Positions 32,336 to 41,994 are shown, counted from the stretch's first letter. The stretch is 64,000 nt of DNA from Acidobacteriota bacterium (GCA_029263315.1 JAJCXR010000053.1:372001-436000), one strand, 5' to 3'. Numbers and translations are program-made. The notes: generated from the letters alone by a model not told the origin.

Positions 32336-33715
32336 TCAAGCCTCTTGGCGACGGATGTCGTACTGCTCCATCTTCTTGTAGAGATTGCTGCGCGGCGTCT
32401 CGACGGACTGCGCCGTCTGGGTGACGTTCCATTGGTTCTCTTCCAGCTTGCGGACCAGGAAGAGGCGCTCCGAGAGGTCGCGAAACTCCCGCAGGGTCTT
32501 GACCGCCAACAGGGATTCGGAGATCTCGGGCCGTGAGCCGCTGGTCAGCTGGATGACGTCCTGCTTCTCCACCACCTCGCCGTCGCTCAAGATCAACAGG
32601 CGCTCGACAAAATTCTTGAGCTCGCGCACGTTGCCCTTCCAGGGAATCGTTTGCAGGTGGGTGATGGCGTCGGGGGTCAAGGTCTTGGGTCGGTAATTGT
32701 TGGTCTCGGCATAGCGGCGCACGAAGTACTCCACCAGCAGCGGTAGGTCCTCCAGGTGCTCGCGCAGGGCCGGCGTACGAACTGGGATGACGTTGAGTCG
32801 ATAGAAGAGATCCTCGCGGAATTCCCCCGCTTCGATGGCGGCCGGCAAGTCGCGGTGGGTCGCCGCCACGACCCGTACATCGACCCGGATGGAGCTGGCC
32901 GCCCCCACCGGTTCCACCTCACCGTTCTGCAGCGCCCGCAGTACCTTGGCCTGGGTACGGGCCGACATGTCGCCGATCTCGTCGAGAAAAATGGTGCCAC
33001 CATGGGCGGCGACGAACTTGCCCACCTGCTTGCGCACCGCACCGGTGAAGCTCCCCTTCTCGTGGCCGAAGAGCTCCGACTCGATGAGCTCGTCGGGGAT
33101 GGCGGCACAGTTGACCTGGACGAAGGCGCGATCCCGCCGTGGGCTCTGGTTGTGGATGGCCCGCGCCACCAGCTCCTTGCCGGTACCGCTTTCCCCGGTC
33201 ACCAGGACCGTGGCTGGCGTCGGCGCCGCCTTGTCGATGGTTTGCCGCAGGCGTCGAATGGCGGGGGACGAGCCGATCATGTCGTCCGGCTCGTGTCGCA
33301 GGATACGATTCTCGGTTTTCAAACGATGGCTGTCGACGGCGTTGCGCAGGCTGACCAGGATGCGTTCCCGCTGCAACGGCTTCTCGAAAAAGTCGTAGGC
33401 GCCGCGGCGGGTCGCTTCGACGGCGGTGGTGACGTCACCGTGGCCGCTGACGATCAGCACCGGCATCTCGTAACCCCGCTCGCGCAGGGCCGACAGGACT
33501 TCCAGACCATCCATCTCCGGCATCTTGATGTCCAGGACGATGGCTTGCGGCGCCCGTTCCGCCACCTTGACCAAGGCTTGTGGCCCGGTTCCCGCTTCGT
33601 CGACACGATATCCCTCGTATTCGAGGATCATGCGCAGACTGTCGCGAATCGAGCCTTCGTCGTCCACCACCAGGACCGAGATCTGCTCCCTGGCCGCCGC
33701 ATCTTTCTTCGCCAT
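32336..33715 (-). CDS. NtrX-like sigma-54-dependent response regulator
   Basis: The 459 residues are receiver (1-125; phospho-Asp 62 in VLDIKMPEMDG), AAA+ (about 150-390) and Fis-type HTH (NQWNVTQTAQSVETPRSNLY). The AAA+ domain is intact: GESGTGKELVARAIH, LFGHEKGSFTGA, GGTIFLDEIGDMS and FREDLFYRLNVIPV. The sigma-54 contact loop reads GSFTGA instead of GAFTGA, a tolerated substitution in some family members. The short HTH spacing and sequence are NtrX-like. No kinase gene is adjacent, so it is an orphan here. It is the only sigma-54 activator in the window with intact motifs, in contrast to the eroded one at 8073-9863. Confidence 0.93.
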   Translation of the reverse strand: MAKKDAAAREQISVLVVDDEGSIRDSLRMILEYEGYRVDEAGTGPQALVKVAERAPQAIVLDIKMPEMDGLEVLSALRERGYEMPVLIVSGHGDVTTAVEATRRGAYDFFEKPLQRERILVSLRNAVDSHRLKTENRILRHEPDDMIGSSPAIRRLRQTIDKAAPTPATVLVTGESGTGKELVARAIHNQSPRRDRAFVQVNCAAIPDELIESELFGHEKGSFTGAVRKQVGKFVAAHGGTIFLDEIGDMSARTQAKVLRALQNGEVEPVGAASSIRVDVRVVAATHRDLPAAIEAGEFREDLFYRLNVIPVRTPALREHLEDLPLLVEYFVRRYAETNNYRPKTLTPDAITHLQTIPWKGNVRELKNFVERLLILSDGEVVEKQDVIQLTSGSRPEISESLLAVKTLREFRDLSERLFLVRKLEENQWNVTQTAQSVETPRSNLYKKMEQYDIRRQEA

Positions 33716-34027
33716 GACGCCTTATCCCCGCTTACCTAGCCGTTATTTATCAGCGTAATTTATCAGCGTAGCACCGCTCACCCGAGCTAGAAGGCAGCCC
33801 AAAGAACGGCGACGGCCGGAGCCCCCGTCGGGGCCCCGGCCGCGCCGCCCATCCTTGGTACACCTTTTAGAAAATACGCTGGTATTCGAGCCCCGATACA
33901 TCCACGTCCGCGGCGTTCCGCTCGCTGCAACAGAGCCCCACTCTGCCTCACTCGCAAGCCTTGCTGACGCGGCGCCTCGGGGCTCTCGGTACGTCACCGT
34001 ATTTCCGGAAAGTGTATTAGGTCCCCG
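33716..34027. other. Intergenic region between htrA-like and ntrX-like genes
   Basis: It contains the hairpin at 33813-33842 (listed) and, just upstream of the NtrX-like start, a short direct repeat ATTTATCAGCGTA. I see no gene and no tRNA. Confidence 0.55.
33813..33842 (-). terminator. GC-rich hairpin downstream of the HtrA gene
   Basis: A 13-bp stem with one mismatch (33813-33825 with 33830-33842, CGTC loop) lies about 190 nt past the htrA-like stop. The T stretch following it on the minus strand is weak (GTTCTTT), so termination efficiency is doubtful. Confidence 0.5.
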
Positions 34028-35536
34028 TCAGGGAACGCGGACGATGGCGAAAAAGCTCACCGTTTGGCCGCTGTTGGGATCGAAGCGCGTCACATAGAGA
34101 CGCAGGAACGCCCCGGAGCCGAGCTCGGCGGCGACCGCCTGCAGCTCTTTGACGTTGCTGATGCTCTGTCCATTGGCCTCGACGATGATATCCAAGGGTC
34201 GGACATTTTCGTCGTAGAGGGGGCTTTCCGGGTCGACAGAGGTCACCATGACACCCTCGAGGCCTTCCGGCACCCCGTGGCCGGAGCGCAGCGTCGGCGT
34301 CAGGTCCTGGTAGCTGATGCCCATCCATTGCACCGGGTCGTTGTCGCTGGACGGCGCTTCCACCGGTACCACGGCACCGTCCATCGGCGGACGCTCACCG
34401 AGCACCAGGTTCTTGTCGATGGTCTTGCCGTTGCGGAAGATGCGCAAGGCCACCTTCTCGCCCGGGGGCATGGACGACACGTGGTCGATCAAATCACGGT
34501 TGTTGACGATGTCGCGACCTTCCACCCGAAGGATGATGTCACCGTGGCGCAGCCCTGCCTCTTCGGCCGGCCCACCGGGGCGCACGCTGGTGATCAAGGC
34601 GCCGTCCGTCGAATCGAGACCAAAAGCTTGGGCATCGTCGTATTCGAGGTCGGCGATACCGACGCCGAGGAAACCGCGCCGCACCATGCCTGTCTCCTGC
34701 AGCTGGGGCAGGACACGCTTCAAGATGTTGACCGGCACCGCAAAGCCGATGTTCTCAGCCCCGAAGTTGATCGCCGTCGCAATGCCGATAACCCGGCCCC
34801 GCATATCGACCAGCGGACCACCCGAGTTGCCGAAATTGATCGCCGCGTCGGTCTGGATGAAGTTCTCCAAGGAGCGGTCGGCGGTGATATTGATGCTGCG
34901 GCCCTTGGCACTGACCACACCCACCGAAACGGAATTCTGGAGCTGCAAGGGGCTGCCGATGACCATCAACCAATCGCCCACCCGTACGCTGTCGCTATCG
35001 GCGAATTCGAGGTAGCTCAACGGCGCCTCGGGCTCGATCTTGAGCAAAGCGATATCGGTGGCCGGGTCGATCCCCTTGACCTCGGCGGAATACTGTCGGC
35101 CGTCCAGGAAGACCTGGAGGTCGGTGGCATCCTCGATGACGTGATGATTGGTCACCACATAGCCATCACCGCTGATCACAAAACCGCTACCCGAAGCGTC
35201 GGAGCGGCGGCGCTGGGGCGCCTCCCCTTGGGGTCCCCGTCGCTGTTGGTTGAAGAAACGCTCTAAACCCCGCAAGGGGCCACTTTCCTGAGCTTCCTCG
35301 ATGCGAGTCGCCTGGATCGAAACCACCGCCGGCGACACCGCCGACGCCAGATCGGCAAAACTCGGAAGTTGGGTGCTGGCGGCCACCGGCATGGTCACCG
35401 CCTGGCCACCGGACGCGGTGGATTCGGCCACCGAGCTGGGCGTCAGCTCGAGACCACCCGCCAACACCATGCCAAAGATGACGGCACCCAAAACCAAGGC
35501 TACCGTGAATGACTGTCGTCGCACATTGCTTTCCAT
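34028..35536 (-). CDS. DegP/HtrA-family periplasmic serine protease
   Basis: This 502-residue envelope quality-control protease has an N-terminal signal anchor (about 10-28), a trypsin-like domain and two PDZ domains (about 275-370 and 400-500). The catalytic triad is His 132 (VVTNHHVI), Asp 161 (PATDIALLKI) and Ser 238 (INFGNSGGPLVD). A loop of about 20 residues rich in Gln/Arg before the protease core matches the LA loop of DegP-type proteins. The SD AGGAGGGT lies 6 nt upstream of the ATG. It is monocistronic. Confidence 0.95.
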   Translation of the reverse strand: MESNVRRQSFTVALVLGAVIFGMVLAGGLELTPSSVAESTASGGQAVTMPVAASTQLPSFADLASAVSPAVVSIQATRIEEAQESGPLRGLERFFNQQRRGPQGEAPQRRRSDASGSGFVISGDGYVVTNHHVIEDATDLQVFLDGRQYSAEVKGIDPATDIALLKIEPEAPLSYLEFADSDSVRVGDWLMVIGSPLQLQNSVSVGVVSAKGRSINITADRSLENFIQTDAAINFGNSGGPLVDMRGRVIGIATAINFGAENIGFAVPVNILKRVLPQLQETGMVRRGFLGVGIADLEYDDAQAFGLDSTDGALITSVRPGGPAEEAGLRHGDIILRVEGRDIVNNRDLIDHVSSMPPGEKVALRIFRNGKTIDKNLVLGERPPMDGAVVPVEAPSSDNDPVQWMGISYQDLTPTLRSGHGVPEGLEGVMVTSVDPESPLYDENVRPLDIIVEANGQSISNVKELQAVAAELGSGAFLRLYVTRFDPNSGQTVSFFAIVRVP

Positions 35537-36118
35537 TGAACCCTCCTGAATCCTCTTGTCTCAACCTTCTCTGCGAGCAGAGCCGATTATCGCCTGCGAA
35601 TCTAATAAGGTCTGCAGGAGACCTACTGGGCTTGTTCTGAGCTTGGCTTGCCTGGAGCAACCGCCTCGGAGCTGGCCGGCGACCCATGCGGAGTCGCCAT
35701 GCCACAGGTAGCGGCCACAGCACCTCAACGACAGGAAGCAATTTCTTTGCCAAGATCACGTCGACCGGCAGATCCCGTCGCCAGGGCACTTGCGGAGTGG
35801 AGATGCCGGACGTAACGTGCCATAATGGCACACTTTCTAGGGTAGGTAGGACGGGTCAGCCACAATATCTGCCCATCCCGCTTTCCAAGACGGTTGCACA
35901 GGCGCCGAAGATTGGTCTATAGTCGCCTCGACGGCTGCTCCAGCTGGAGGGGTGAACCCCGCCCATGTGTCGAGAATGTAGTGAGCGCTTGCGCTCCTCT
36001 CCTCGCCCGCTTCCATGGACAGTGATAGGCGGCCCGAAGAGAACACCTTTGGAACATCCATCGGCCAGGAATCTCTAATATGACGTTGGAACGATCGTAG
36101 TGAGGATTGTCGCTCGAA
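35537..36118. other. Divergent intergenic region upstream of htrA-like and rimP
   Basis: No convincing gene in this long gap. Two small inverted repeats are present: GTGCCATAATGGCAC at 35817-35831, a possible operator about 280 nt upstream of the htrA-like gene, and GAGCGCTTGCGCTC at 35983-35996. It must hold promoters for both flanking transcripts, but I cannot place a convincing -35/-10 pair. Confidence 0.5.
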
Positions 36119-36589
36119 ATGAGTCAAGCAGCCGTCGACACGGAGCTCGAAGCCGAGCTCGCTGCCATCGCAGCGGATTGCGGCTGTGAGCTGGCCCACG
36201 CCGAGTTCCAGAGAGGAACGCTGAGGGTTATCCTCGATCGTCCCGAAGGCGCCGTCACGCTGACCGACTGCCAGGCTGTTTCCAAGCAAATCTCATCACT
36301 ACTCGATATCCGCGATTTCGCCAAGGATCGTTATCTCCTCGAAGTCAGCTCTCCCGGGCTCGACCGTCAGCTCTATGGGCCGAAAGACTACGAGAGATTT
36401 TGCGGTCAGGCGGTCCGCGTGACCTTCTTTTCCGGCGAGCCTAAGGAAAAGAAAACCGTCAGCGGTCGGCTCGAAGCGTTCGAGACGGAGGGTGACGGTC
36501 GAATCACGATCGTCACATCGAGCCGAGAAGAAAAACTCGAGATCCCGTTGCCTGCTATCCAGGTGGCGCGTCTCGAGATCGAACTATAG
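36119..36589 (+). CDS. rimP: Ribosome maturation factor RimP
   Basis: RimP assists 30S subunit maturation. The 156 residues carry the N-terminal alpha/beta domain (CGCELAHAEFQRGTLRVILD, LTDCQAVSKQIS), the conserved YLLEVSSPGLDRQL, and a C-terminal Sm-like barrel. I prefer the ATG at 36119 over a TTG at 36107; neither has an ideally spaced SD (GAGG lies about 13 nt before the ATG). It opens the rimP-nusA-infB cluster. Confidence 0.93.
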   Translation: MSQAAVDTELEAELAAIAADCGCELAHAEFQRGTLRVILDRPEGAVTLTDCQAVSKQISSLLDIRDFAKDRYLLEVSSPGLDRQLYGPKDYERFCGQAVRVTFFSGEPKEKKTVSGRLEAFETEGDGRITIVTSSREEKLEIPLPAIQVARLEIEL

Positions 36590-36602
36590 GAAGACCCGAT
36601 AG

Positions 36603-38120
36603 ATGGCCCAAGCCAAGACACCGCAAGTCGATTTGAAGCAAGTCCTGCTGCAAGTTGCCCGCGAGAAGAACATTGAGATGGATCGCTGGGTGTCCGCCCT
36701 CGAGGACGCCATGGCCTCGGCTGCCAAGAAGCAACATCGCATCAAGGAACCCGTGCGCGCCCAATTCGACTCCGAAACGGGCAAATTCGAAGCCTTCATC
36801 GTCAAGCAGGTGGTTGAAGAGGTCGAAGACCCCATCGCCGAATGGGACCTCGAAGAAGCCCGCACCCACGCCGCGGGCGCCGAGGTCGGGGGCGAGGTTC
36901 TGTTGCCGATTTCCACCGAGGGCCTGGGACGCATCGCCGCCCAGTCCGCCAAGCAAGTTCTCTATCAGCGCATCCGCGAGGCCGAGCGCGAGAAGATCTA
37001 CAACGAGTACATCGATCGCATGGGCGAGATCCTCAACGGTACGGTCAAGCGCTTCGAGCGCGGCGACATCATCGTCGATCTCGGGCGTACCGAAGCCATC
37101 GTGCCCAAGAGCGAGCAGTCTCGCCACGAGCGCTACAGCCAAGGCGAGCGCATCCGGGCGGTGATCGTCGATGTCCATACCCAGCCCAAGGGCCCTCAGA
37201 TCGTCATCTCCCGCACCGATCCCCGCTTGTTGATCAAGCTGTTCGAGATGGAAGTGCCGGAAATCTACGACGGCACCGTGGTCATCAAGAACGCCGTCCG
37301 TGCCCCCGGCGAACGGGCCAAGGTGGCGGTGACCAGCCGTGAGCGGGATGTGGACCCGGTCGGCGCTTGCGTCGGCATGAAGGGCTCCCGCGTGCAATCC
37401 ATCATTCGCGAGCTGCGGGGCGAAAAGATCGACATCATCGAGTACAGCGATGACCTCGTCACCTTCGCCCAGAGCGCCTTGGCTCCGGCCAAGATCACTC
37501 GCGTCTCGGTGACGCACCACGGCGAAACTCCACATCTCGATGTCATCGTCGAGGACGAGCAGCTCTCCCTGGCCATCGGTAAGCGCGGCCAGAACGTGCG
37601 CCTCGCCTCGGAGCTGATCAGCGGCAAGATCGACATCAAGAGCGAGACCGACGTCAAGGACGAGGTCGCCGACGCTCTGGCGCGGATGCTGCAAGATGCC
37701 ATCGCAGAGAATCCCGAGCCGCCCCAACCCGGCGATCCCCTGGAGGGAACGACGCAGGGTCTGGACTGGACACAGGCCCCCGGGGTGGACGCGGAGATCG
37801 GCGAGGCCCTCAAGATCGCCGGCTTCACCAGCTTTGATATTCTCGTATCCTCCACCATCGACGGTTTGCAGGAGGTCGAAGGGATCGATGCGGAAGGTGC
37901 CCAGGCGATCCTCGACTGGGCTATTGGGATCCACGGCAAACCGGAAGAAGGCAGCGCTCTACTGCTGGACGAAGAGGGGGAATCGACCCCGGCCTTGAAC
38001 GACGACGAATTCATGGCGGCCCTGAGCAAAGCGCTGCGTGAGAGTGAACAACCACAATACGACTCTCCCAAGGACGACCCGTTTGTCGTCAAAGGTGAGA
38101 ACGAAGAAAATAGTACCTAG
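36603..38120 (+). CDS. nusA: Transcription elongation/termination factor NusA
   Basis: NusA binds RNA polymerase and modulates pausing, termination and antitermination. The 505 residues show the N-terminal RNAP-binding domain (1-130), the S1 domain (about 135-200; GTVKRFERGDIIVDLGRTEA), two KH domains (GACVGMKGSRVQSIIREL and LAIGKRGQNVRLAS) and an acidic C-terminal tail with a helix-hairpin-helix-like segment (LQEVEGIDAEGAQAILDWA). It follows rimP by 13 nt. No ylxR or L7Ae-like gene lies between nusA and infB. Confidence 0.97.
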   Translation: MAQAKTPQVDLKQVLLQVAREKNIEMDRWVSALEDAMASAAKKQHRIKEPVRAQFDSETGKFEAFIVKQVVEEVEDPIAEWDLEEARTHAAGAEVGGEVLLPISTEGLGRIAAQSAKQVLYQRIREAEREKIYNEYIDRMGEILNGTVKRFERGDIIVDLGRTEAIVPKSEQSRHERYSQGERIRAVIVDVHTQPKGPQIVISRTDPRLLIKLFEMEVPEIYDGTVVIKNAVRAPGERAKVAVTSRERDVDPVGACVGMKGSRVQSIIRELRGEKIDIIEYSDDLVTFAQSALAPAKITRVSVTHHGETPHLDVIVEDEQLSLAIGKRGQNVRLASELISGKIDIKSETDVKDEVADALARMLQDAIAENPEPPQPGDPLEGTTQGLDWTQAPGVDAEIGEALKIAGFTSFDILVSSTIDGLQEVEGIDAEGAQAILDWAIGIHGKPEEGSALLLDEEGESTPALNDDEFMAALSKALRESEQPQYDSPKDDPFVVKGENEENST

Positions 38121-38127
38121 ACGCCGC

Positions 38128-38147
38128 CGCTCGGCAATAGCCGAGCG
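38128..38147 (+). other. Intercistronic hairpin between nusA and infB
   Basis: A perfect 8-bp stem CGCTCGGC/GCCGAGCG with an AATA loop, followed shortly by a second small stem GTGGG/CCCAC. No U-tract follows, so it is probably a processing or attenuation structure rather than a full terminator. Confidence 0.5.
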
Positions 38148-38254
38148 TTCGACGTGGGTAGGTCCCACAAGGACCCTCCGGAACACACCGTGATCCATAA
38201 TGGAACAACGGCAAAGGCTCTGGAGCCTAAAAGCTAAAAGCGACGAGAGGATTC

Positions 38255-41038
38255 ATGGGGAAGATTCCGTTGAAGGTCCTGGCCCAGAAAATGGGATTGC
38301 CAGAGCAGGACCTCATGTTCAAGCTGAAGTCTATCGGGGTACGTGTCGAGGGCGATAATGCAGCCATCGACAGCGATATCATTCAAGCCATTCTCAAGGG
38401 CAAGCCGCTGCCACAGCCGCGGGAAGTCATCCTGCGCGACGATGACTCGACGGTGCCCGAGGCACCGATCGTGGCGCCGCCGCCGCCGCGGCAGCCGGTG
38501 GCCCGTCGTCCGGGCACCAAGCGCCGGATGATCCATCGCGTCGAGCGCAAGATCCGGGAAATTCCGGTGGCCGAAGGCCGTCAAGCGCCGGTCAAGGACG
38601 AGGTCCCAGCAGCCGCGGCCCCGGCCGCCACAGCTGCGGCCCCCACCACCCAGGCGGCGGCAGCTAAACCCGCAGCCAAGGCTGCGCCTCCGGCCGTCGA
38701 GAAACCCAAAGCCGCCCCACCGCCGGTCGCCGCCAAGGTCATACCCCCGACCTCGACGCCGCCCGCCGCGGCCCTCAAGCCCGGTGCCAAAGCGGTCGCC
38801 ATGCCGGCGCCGAAACCGGACGCCGGGACCGCCGAAGAGACGGCGGCCACGCTCTCCAAGGAGACGGCGGCAGCCGGTGCCGAGAGCCCGACGAGCGGAG
38901 CGCCGAAGCCTGCGGCCGAAACCAAACCCGAGGCGACAAAGCCCAAGAAGTCAACGCGCAATCGCGCCCGAATCATCGAGCTACCCTCGCAGGCACCACC
39001 GGCCAAACCCTCGGCTCCGCAAGGGCCACCCCGGCCGCGCCAGCCGATGCAGCCGCCACCCTCCCCGAGCCGTGGCAGACGGCGGCGTAACGTGCAGCGC
39101 ATGGACGACCGGCGCCACACCGGCCGCAAGGTTTCCGGCAATCGTCGTCCGGCTGAGGTGGTGCCACCGAAGGCCGCCTCGTCGGCCCGCGGCAAGCGGC
39201 GCGTCCAGAAACGTCAGGAGACGGGCGAACAACCGCAGAGCACGATCCAGTTCAAGGACGAGCGTCCCAGCGGGCCGGTGACCATCAACCAGCACATGAC
39301 GGTGCGGGAGTTTGCCGACAAGCTCGGTATCAAGGTCAAGGATCTGATCAAGGCCCTCTTCGATCAAGGTTTGATGGTCACCATCAACCATGTGCTCGAC
39401 ATCGAGACGGCGACCCAGGTGGCGGAAAACCTCGGCGTCGACGTCATGGAAGTGACGATCGAAGAAGAGGTGCAATTGCTGCACGAGATCGAGCAGGAGG
39501 ACTCCGGCAAGACGGAACGCAAGAAGCTCGGCCGGGCTCCCATCGTCACCGTCATGGGGCATGTCGACCACGGCAAGACGACGCTGCTCGACGCCATCCG
39601 CCAGACCAATGTGGTGGACGGTGAGGCCGGCGGTATCACCCAGCACATCGGGGCCTATCACGTCGATGTCGGCGAGAACAAAATCGTCTTCCTCGACACT
39701 CCGGGCCATGAAGCTTTCACCATGATGCGAGCCCGTGGCGCCAAGGTGACGGACATCGTCATCTTGGTGGTGGCTGCCGACGATGGGGTCATGCCGCAGA
39801 CGGCGGAAGCCATCGACCATGCCAAAGCCGCAGGCGTGCCCATCTTGGTGGCCATCAACAAAGTCGACAAGGCCAATGCCAATCTCGACAAGGTCAAGAA
39901 AGAGCTGGCGGACAACAATCTGCTGGTCGAGGATTGGGGCGGTGACGTGGTCAGTGTTCCCATCTCGGCCCTGAAGCGCGAAGGCATCAGTGAGCTGCTC
40001 GATATGGTCACCATCACCGCCGAGATCCTGGAGCTCAAGGCGACGCCCGAGCTACCCGGCCAAGGCGTCGTGCTCGAGGCCCGCAAAGAGATCGGTCGAG
40101 GCATCATCGCGACCCTCTTGGTGCAAGACGGCTCCCTACAACGGGGCGACGTCTTTGTCGCCGGCTCGACTTGGGGCAGGGTGCGCTCGATGAGCGACGA
40201 CCTCGGCGAGAGCCTGGACATCTGTGGCCCTGCATCCCCCGTCGAGGTGACGGGATTCAACGAGCTGCCGAGCGCCGGCGACCTCTTCCAGGTGTTCACC
40301 GACGAAGCCAAGGCCCGCGAGGTGGCTACCCACCGCAGCCACGAGGATCGGCGTCGCGACCTGGCCCCCAAACCGGCCAAGGTCTCCCTCGACCAGTTGT
40401 TCGAGATGATCAACGAGGAAGAGATCAAAGAGCTTCCGGTGATCATCAAAGCGGACGTTCAAGGCTCCGTCGAAGTGCTGAAGGACTCGCTGGAGAAGCT
40501 GTCGACGGACAAGGTCAAGATCAACGTCATCCAATCGGGTGTCGGAGCGATCTCGACCAACAACGTCATCTTGGCTTCGGCTTCGAACGCCATCATCATC
40601 GGCTTCAACGTGCGGCCGGAACGCAATGCCACGACGCTGGCCGAGAAAGAGCAAGTGGAGATCCGCTTCCATACGGTGATCTACGAGCTCATCGACGAGC
40701 TCAGGGCGGCCATGGCCGGCTTGCTCGAGCCGACCTTCAAGGAAGTACATGCCGGACGGGCCGAGGTTCGTCAGACCTTCAAGGTGCCGAAAATCGGGGT
40801 CGTCGCGGGCAGCTATATCATCGATGGAACCATTCCACGCAGCGCCGGCGTACGTCTCCTGCGGGACAACGTCGTCGTCTACGAAGGCAAGATTTCGTCA
40901 TTGCGACGCTTCAAGGAAGATGTCTCCGAGGTTCGCACCGGCTTCGAGTGCGGTATCGGTCTCGAGAACTACCAGGACTTGAAGCCCGGCGACATTATCG
41001 AAGCCTTCATTCGTGAGGAGGTTGCAGCGACCCTTTGA
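38255..41038 (+). CDS. infB: Translation initiation factor IF-2
   Basis: IF-2 is the GTPase that brings initiator tRNA to the ribosome. The 927 residues have an N-terminal IF2-N motif (IPLKVLAQKMGLPEQDLMFK), an Ala/Pro/Lys-rich disordered stretch (about 65-340), a second IF2-N-like segment (MTVREFADKLGIKVKDLIKA), the G domain (GHVDHGKTTLLDAIR, DTPGHEAF, NKVDK) and the C-terminal barrels (VAGSYIIDGTIPRSAGVRLL). Length is typical of the long bacterial form. Confidence 0.98.
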   Translation: MGKIPLKVLAQKMGLPEQDLMFKLKSIGVRVEGDNAAIDSDIIQAILKGKPLPQPREVILRDDDSTVPEAPIVAPPPPRQPVARRPGTKRRMIHRVERKIREIPVAEGRQAPVKDEVPAAAAPAATAAAPTTQAAAAKPAAKAAPPAVEKPKAAPPPVAAKVIPPTSTPPAAALKPGAKAVAMPAPKPDAGTAEETAATLSKETAAAGAESPTSGAPKPAAETKPEATKPKKSTRNRARIIELPSQAPPAKPSAPQGPPRPRQPMQPPPSPSRGRRRRNVQRMDDRRHTGRKVSGNRRPAEVVPPKAASSARGKRRVQKRQETGEQPQSTIQFKDERPSGPVTINQHMTVREFADKLGIKVKDLIKALFDQGLMVTINHVLDIETATQVAENLGVDVMEVTIEEEVQLLHEIEQEDSGKTERKKLGRAPIVTVMGHVDHGKTTLLDAIRQTNVVDGEAGGITQHIGAYHVDVGENKIVFLDTPGHEAFTMMRARGAKVTDIVILVVAADDGVMPQTAEAIDHAKAAGVPILVAINKVDKANANLDKVKKELADNNLLVEDWGGDVVSVPISALKREGISELLDMVTITAEILELKATPELPGQGVVLEARKEIGRGIIATLLVQDGSLQRGDVFVAGSTWGRVRSMSDDLGESLDICGPASPVEVTGFNELPSAGDLFQVFTDEAKAREVATHRSHEDRRRDLAPKPAKVSLDQLFEMINEEEIKELPVIIKADVQGSVEVLKDSLEKLSTDKVKINVIQSGVGAISTNNVILASASNAIIIGFNVRPERNATTLAEKEQVEIRFHTVIYELIDELRAAMAGLLEPTFKEVHAGRAEVRQTFKVPKIGVVAGSYIIDGTIPRSAGVRLLRDNVVVYEGKISSLRRFKEDVSEVRTGFECGIGLENYQDLKPGDIIEAFIREEVAATL

Positions 41039-41344
41039 AGGTGGAGCGACGGGCCCATGGCTGCCGCTTCCCCATCCAACGTCATCGATCGACAGACGCG
41101 AAGGCGCGATCTTGGCCGCTACAGCCCGCCAAGATCGTTCCATCGCTTGCTTCGGCCCCTTGTGACTGACCCACCGGGACCTGGCTAGACATGACACAGC
41201 CCTTACGGCTGTGCTCATCTACCCTGGTCAGCGATCCCATCACCTGTCAGCGAGGAGCCTGAGGAACGCGGTCTGCGGTCTTCCCAGTGCTCGTCGTCGG
41301 ATCGGCTCTCGATTCCACGGCTTCAGCGATACGGAATCATAGTT
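41039..41344. other. Structured spacer between infB and the DUF503 gene
   Basis: No gene seen. Two perfect hairpins lie in the transcript: a 10-bp stem around GATCTTGGC/GCCAAGATC (41107-41137) and a 7-bp stem CACAGCC/GGCTGTG (41195-41213). Neither is followed by a U-tract. Such a long structured spacer inside this otherwise tight cluster suggests processing or a second promoter. Confidence 0.55.
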
Positions 41345-41641
41345 ATGGTGATCGGTATATCCATTTTCGAGCTGCACGTGCCCGCGGCCCGCAGCTTGAA
41401 ACAAAAACGTAAAGTCGTCCGCAGCTTGATCGACCGAATCCATCAGCGATTCCGGGTCTCGATTGCTGAAACGGACTTCCACGACCTGCATCAACGCAGT
41501 GAGATCACCCTGGCCGCCGTCGCTCAGACGGCGTCCGAGGGTCTCAAGATCATGGACGTGGTACGGGACCTCATCGACAGTCAGCCCGAAGCGCAGCTCT
41601 TGATGTGGGATCCGCAAATCCTCGAAGGACATGCCCTATGA
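41345..41641 (+). CDS. DUF503 (YlxP-like) protein
   Basis: The 98-residue protein matches the DUF503/YlxP family found beside infB and rbfA in many bacteria: VIGISIFELHVPAARSLKQK at the N-terminus, then RKVVRSLIDRIHQRFRVSIAE and a small ferredoxin-like fold. A role in ribosome-related processes is proposed from context only. Its stop overlaps the rbfA start (ATGA). Confidence 0.9.
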   Translation: MVIGISIFELHVPAARSLKQKRKVVRSLIDRIHQRFRVSIAETDFHDLHQRSEITLAAVAQTASEGLKIMDVVRDLIDSQPEAQLLMWDPQILEGHAL

Positions 41642-41994
41642 GCCAACGCCAAGAACGGGTCGCCGATCTCCTGAGACGGGAGATCTCCGAAATCATCCGC
41701 CTCGAGGTCCGCGACCCTCGGGTCGGCCTGGTGACGATCTCAGACCTCTCCGTCGGCCGCGACCTGGGGCACGCCAAGGTTCGTGTCTCGGTGCTCGGCG
41801 AGGAAGAGGAACGCACCCAGGCCATCGAGGCCCTGAACCGGGCCAAGGGTTTCATTCGCTCGACGTTGGCCAAGCGCGTCCGCTTGCGCACCGTACCCGA
41901 CCTCAGCTTTCAGCTCGATCGCGGCGCCGAGCACAGCCAACGCATCAACGAAATCTTGGAGACCCTCCACGATGACGACCCAAGCGATTCCTGA
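41638..41994 (+). CDS. rbfA: 30S ribosome-binding factor RbfA
   Basis: RbfA binds the 30S subunit during late 16S rRNA maturation. The 118 residues carry SQRQERVADLLRREISEIIR, DPRVGLVTISDLSVGRDLGH and the KH-like VPDLSFQLDRGAEHSQRINE. The ATG at 41638 overlaps the DUF503 stop; an earlier in-frame TTG would intrude into that gene. Its end overlaps the DHH gene by 23 nt. Confidence 0.95.
   Translation: MSQRQERVADLLRREISEIIRLEVRDPRVGLVTISDLSVGRDLGHAKVRVSVLGEEEERTQAIEALNRAKGFIRSTLAKRVRLRTVPDLSFQLDRGAEHSQRINEILETLHDDDPSDS

Noticed and set aside
33870..33990. Possible tRNA around a GTATTCGAGCCCC stretch
   Set aside because: The TTCGA-like loop is not flanked by complementary T-stem arms and no acceptor or anticodon stem can be drawn.
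36050..36085. Sigma-70 promoter TTGGAA ... TAATAT upstream of rimP
   Set aside because: The spacing between the two hexamers is about 21 nt, too long for a standard promoter, and there is no better -35.
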